From: Lujinxingia vulgaris
GTDB taxonomy: Bacteria; Myxococcota_A; Bradymonadia; Bradymonadales; Bradymonadaceae
Assembly: GCF_007997015.1 (NCBI RefSeq)
Contig: NZ_VOSM01000006.1
Span: 248,001 to 312,000, forward strand
Direction of reading: 5' to 3'
Length of the DNA: 64,000 bases
The notes under the pieces are model-generated. The model saw nothing but the letters and a program-made list of their open reading frames with translations, had not been told where the DNA came from and ran no database searches. The position numbers and the translations under genes are program-made. Shown here piece by piece: positions 62,795-64,000 of this stretch (positions are counted from its first letter, which is position 1; every line of letters begins with the position of its first letter).

Positions 62795-63535
62795 ATGGGG
62801 TCTGGCATGGCAGCATGGAAAAAGCAGTTGATGGGGACGGTGGTCTGGGCGTTGGTCTTGGGCGGGGCGGTGGGTTTTTTTCTGGCGAGAAGTGATCAGC
62901 GGGCCGCTCCGGACGACCGGGAGCAGGGCTTTGAGGCTTTTCAGGGGCCTGATGAAGCGGCGCCGTCGGCAGAAAGCGCGGCGAGTGAGGGCGGCGAGGA
63001 GGGGGCGCGCGGAGGAGTGGCGGAGGTCGAAGGTGAGCGGGAGGCTGCAGCCGCGGACCGGGTGGCAAAGGGACCTGCCGAGGCGAACGCGATGCGCACC
63101 GGTGAGGCGGCTCGCGAAGAGGAGGGAGAGGCTGAGGATGGCGCAGGCGCCGGCCTCATCCCGGCGCTTGAAGGGAGCGCGGCGCCCACCCGCGAGAAGC
63201 CTGAGCCGGAGCGCAAGGCCGGGACCCTCTCCCGAGAGGCGCTCCAGGAGAGCATTGAGACTCTGAGGCCGATTGCGCGCCAGTGCTACCTGGATGCGCT
63301 CAAGGATTTTCCCGACGTCGATGGGCGCGTGATGCTCGAGTTTGAAGTCATCAGCGAGAATGGGGAGGGGCGAGTGTCGATGACAGAGATTGGGGACGAC
63401 TCGACGCTCTACGAGAGCTCGCTTCACACGTGCTTGCAGCATCATCTCAGCGAGGTGGTGTTTGATTCGCCGGGGGAGGATGCCGCCTTGAAGGTGACGT
63501 ATCCCTTCAATTTTGCGCAGGGTGAGGGGTTGTGA
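62795..63535 (+). CDS. AgmX/PglI C-terminal-domain membrane protein
   Basis: A 246-residue protein. Possible starts are 62786 (GTG), 62795 and 62807; the middle one is chosen tentatively. One membrane segment (MGTVVWALVLGGAVGFFLA) precedes a 110-residue Ala/Glu-rich linker. The C-terminal domain (LRPIARQCYLDALKDFPDVD, GRVMLEFEVISENGEGRVS, LHTCLQHHLSEVVFDSPGED) is the AgmX/PglI-type, TonB-like module common in myxobacteria (gliding and adventurous-motility proteins). It may act in the periplasm, anchored to the inner membrane. MglAB elsewhere in the window is a possible functional relative. Confidence 0.8.
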   Translation: MGSGMAAWKKQLMGTVVWALVLGGAVGFFLARSDQRAAPDDREQGFEAFQGPDEAAPSAESAASEGGEEGARGGVAEVEGEREAAAADRVAKGPAEANAMRTGEAAREEEGEAEDGAGAGLIPALEGSAAPTREKPEPERKAGTLSREALQESIETLRPIARQCYLDALKDFPDVDGRVMLEFEVISENGEGRVSMTEIGDDSTLYESSLHTCLQHHLSEVVFDSPGEDAALKVTYPFNFAQGEGL

Positions 63536-64000
63536 GCATCGGGTAAAGGGGGGGGCAGGTGACTCTGCGTCCGTCTGAAGGACTCATGAGAATGAGTGAG
63601 ATTTGCGTGATCTCCGACGACTCAAAAACGACCGAGAGACGCACGAAGTCCAGTTATGGTGCCGTCGAACGCTGATTGAGGTCTCGCCGAAGTCTCGCGG
63701 GATTGCCGCCCATTTTCGAGTGCGACTCCGGGGGCGGGGCTTCCTTGCGGGTGTGCGACGTGGTGTCGATCGAGTCAGCCTCGTTGCATCCTGGCACGCC
63801 ACTCTCGGTCGATCGTGGGATGAAAGGTCCCCCCTTGCGCGAGCTGATATCCCGGGAGGTCTCCTGCCCCGATGAAAAAAATAGTTCGAAAATTACGACC
63901 GGTGAAACACGACCGAGAGACGCACGAAGTGCAGTTTATGTGCGCGTGATCGCCATTCTGTGCCCCCGCGCTAACGCGCGGATTTCCCCCTTCGCTCACA
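63536..64000. repeat. gene-free end of window with two GAGAGACGCAC elements
   Basis: GAGAGACGCACGAAGTCCAG is at 63634 (preceded by ACGACTCAAAAACGACC). A second, GAGAGACGCACGAAGTGCAG, is at 63915 (preceded by TTACGACCGGTGAAACACGACC) and continues into TTTATGTGCGCGTGATCGC. Frames of 70-90 codons cross the region on both strands but none has a ribosome binding site or family signature. Confidence 0.6.

Noticed and set aside
63603-63875. 90-codon frame at the right end
   Set aside because: It begins within a GAGAGACGCAC repeat context, without ribosome binding site or recognisable domain.

Overview
The window reads as chromosomal DNA of a GC-rich, didermic bacterium of the Myxococcota / former Deltaproteobacteria type, perhaps Bradymonadales. 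This is inferred, not shown. The pointers are lipoproteins carrying 'CDDGxQNGxETxxDCGG' cysteine modules, an MglB-MglA polarity pair, an AgmX/PglI-like protein, a TIGR04551-like outer-membrane protein and a sphingosine-phosphate-lyase-like enzyme. No rRNA, tRNA, IS element, prophage or CRISPR array is visible.

Layout. 1-15.4 kb: end of a DUF4168 protein, then four paralogous Cys-rich surface lipoproteins (20, 4, 8 and 11 thrombospondin-1-like repeats) separated by an FMN alpha-hydroxy-acid oxidase and a BtuF-like binding protein. 15.5-23.6 kb: a heme-acquisition locus. A TonB receptor and a triple HmuY-like lipoprotein are on the minus strand; hmuT-U-V-S are on the plus strand. The divergent promoter holds three ATTGAAA-N5-TTTCAAT dyads and a fourth dyad of the same geometry. 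23.8-26.0 kb: a PhnA-like zinc-ribbon protein and an unknown lipoprotein.

26.0-28.65 kb has no protein gene and is the most striking part. It holds three tandem copies (R1-R3) of a roughly 415-nt structured RNA, each ending in its own intrinsic terminator. Stems differ between copies by compensatory or wobble-preserving changes. Four arms of each copy carry the same asymmetric internal loop (NNNCGA opposite CAG). The copies are separated by octamer (TGTGGTTG)n cassettes that recur, in both orientations, elsewhere in the window.

28.7-60.5 kb is mostly housekeeping: E3 and E2 of a 2-oxoacid dehydrogenase, thioredoxin, a TPR protein, topoisomerase I, a LarA-like protein overlapping recQ, an M20 amidohydrolase, ybaB-recR, mglB-mglA, a MutS-like ATPase, csrA followed by a DUF4912 and GH57 glycogen-branching pair, a DoxX-like protein, a START-like protein, the PLP lyase, an outer-membrane pair, a TraB-family protein, a membrane-dipeptidase-like protein and an alpha/beta hydrolase.

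60.5-64 kb is gene-poor and full of repeats. It holds the octamer cassettes again, a dispersed GAGAGACGCAC element often fronted by small tandem arrays, and a 42-bp degenerate tandem repeat that keeps exact 42-bp phase over about ten units. Only a methyltransferase and an AgmX/PglI-like membrane protein look like real genes there.
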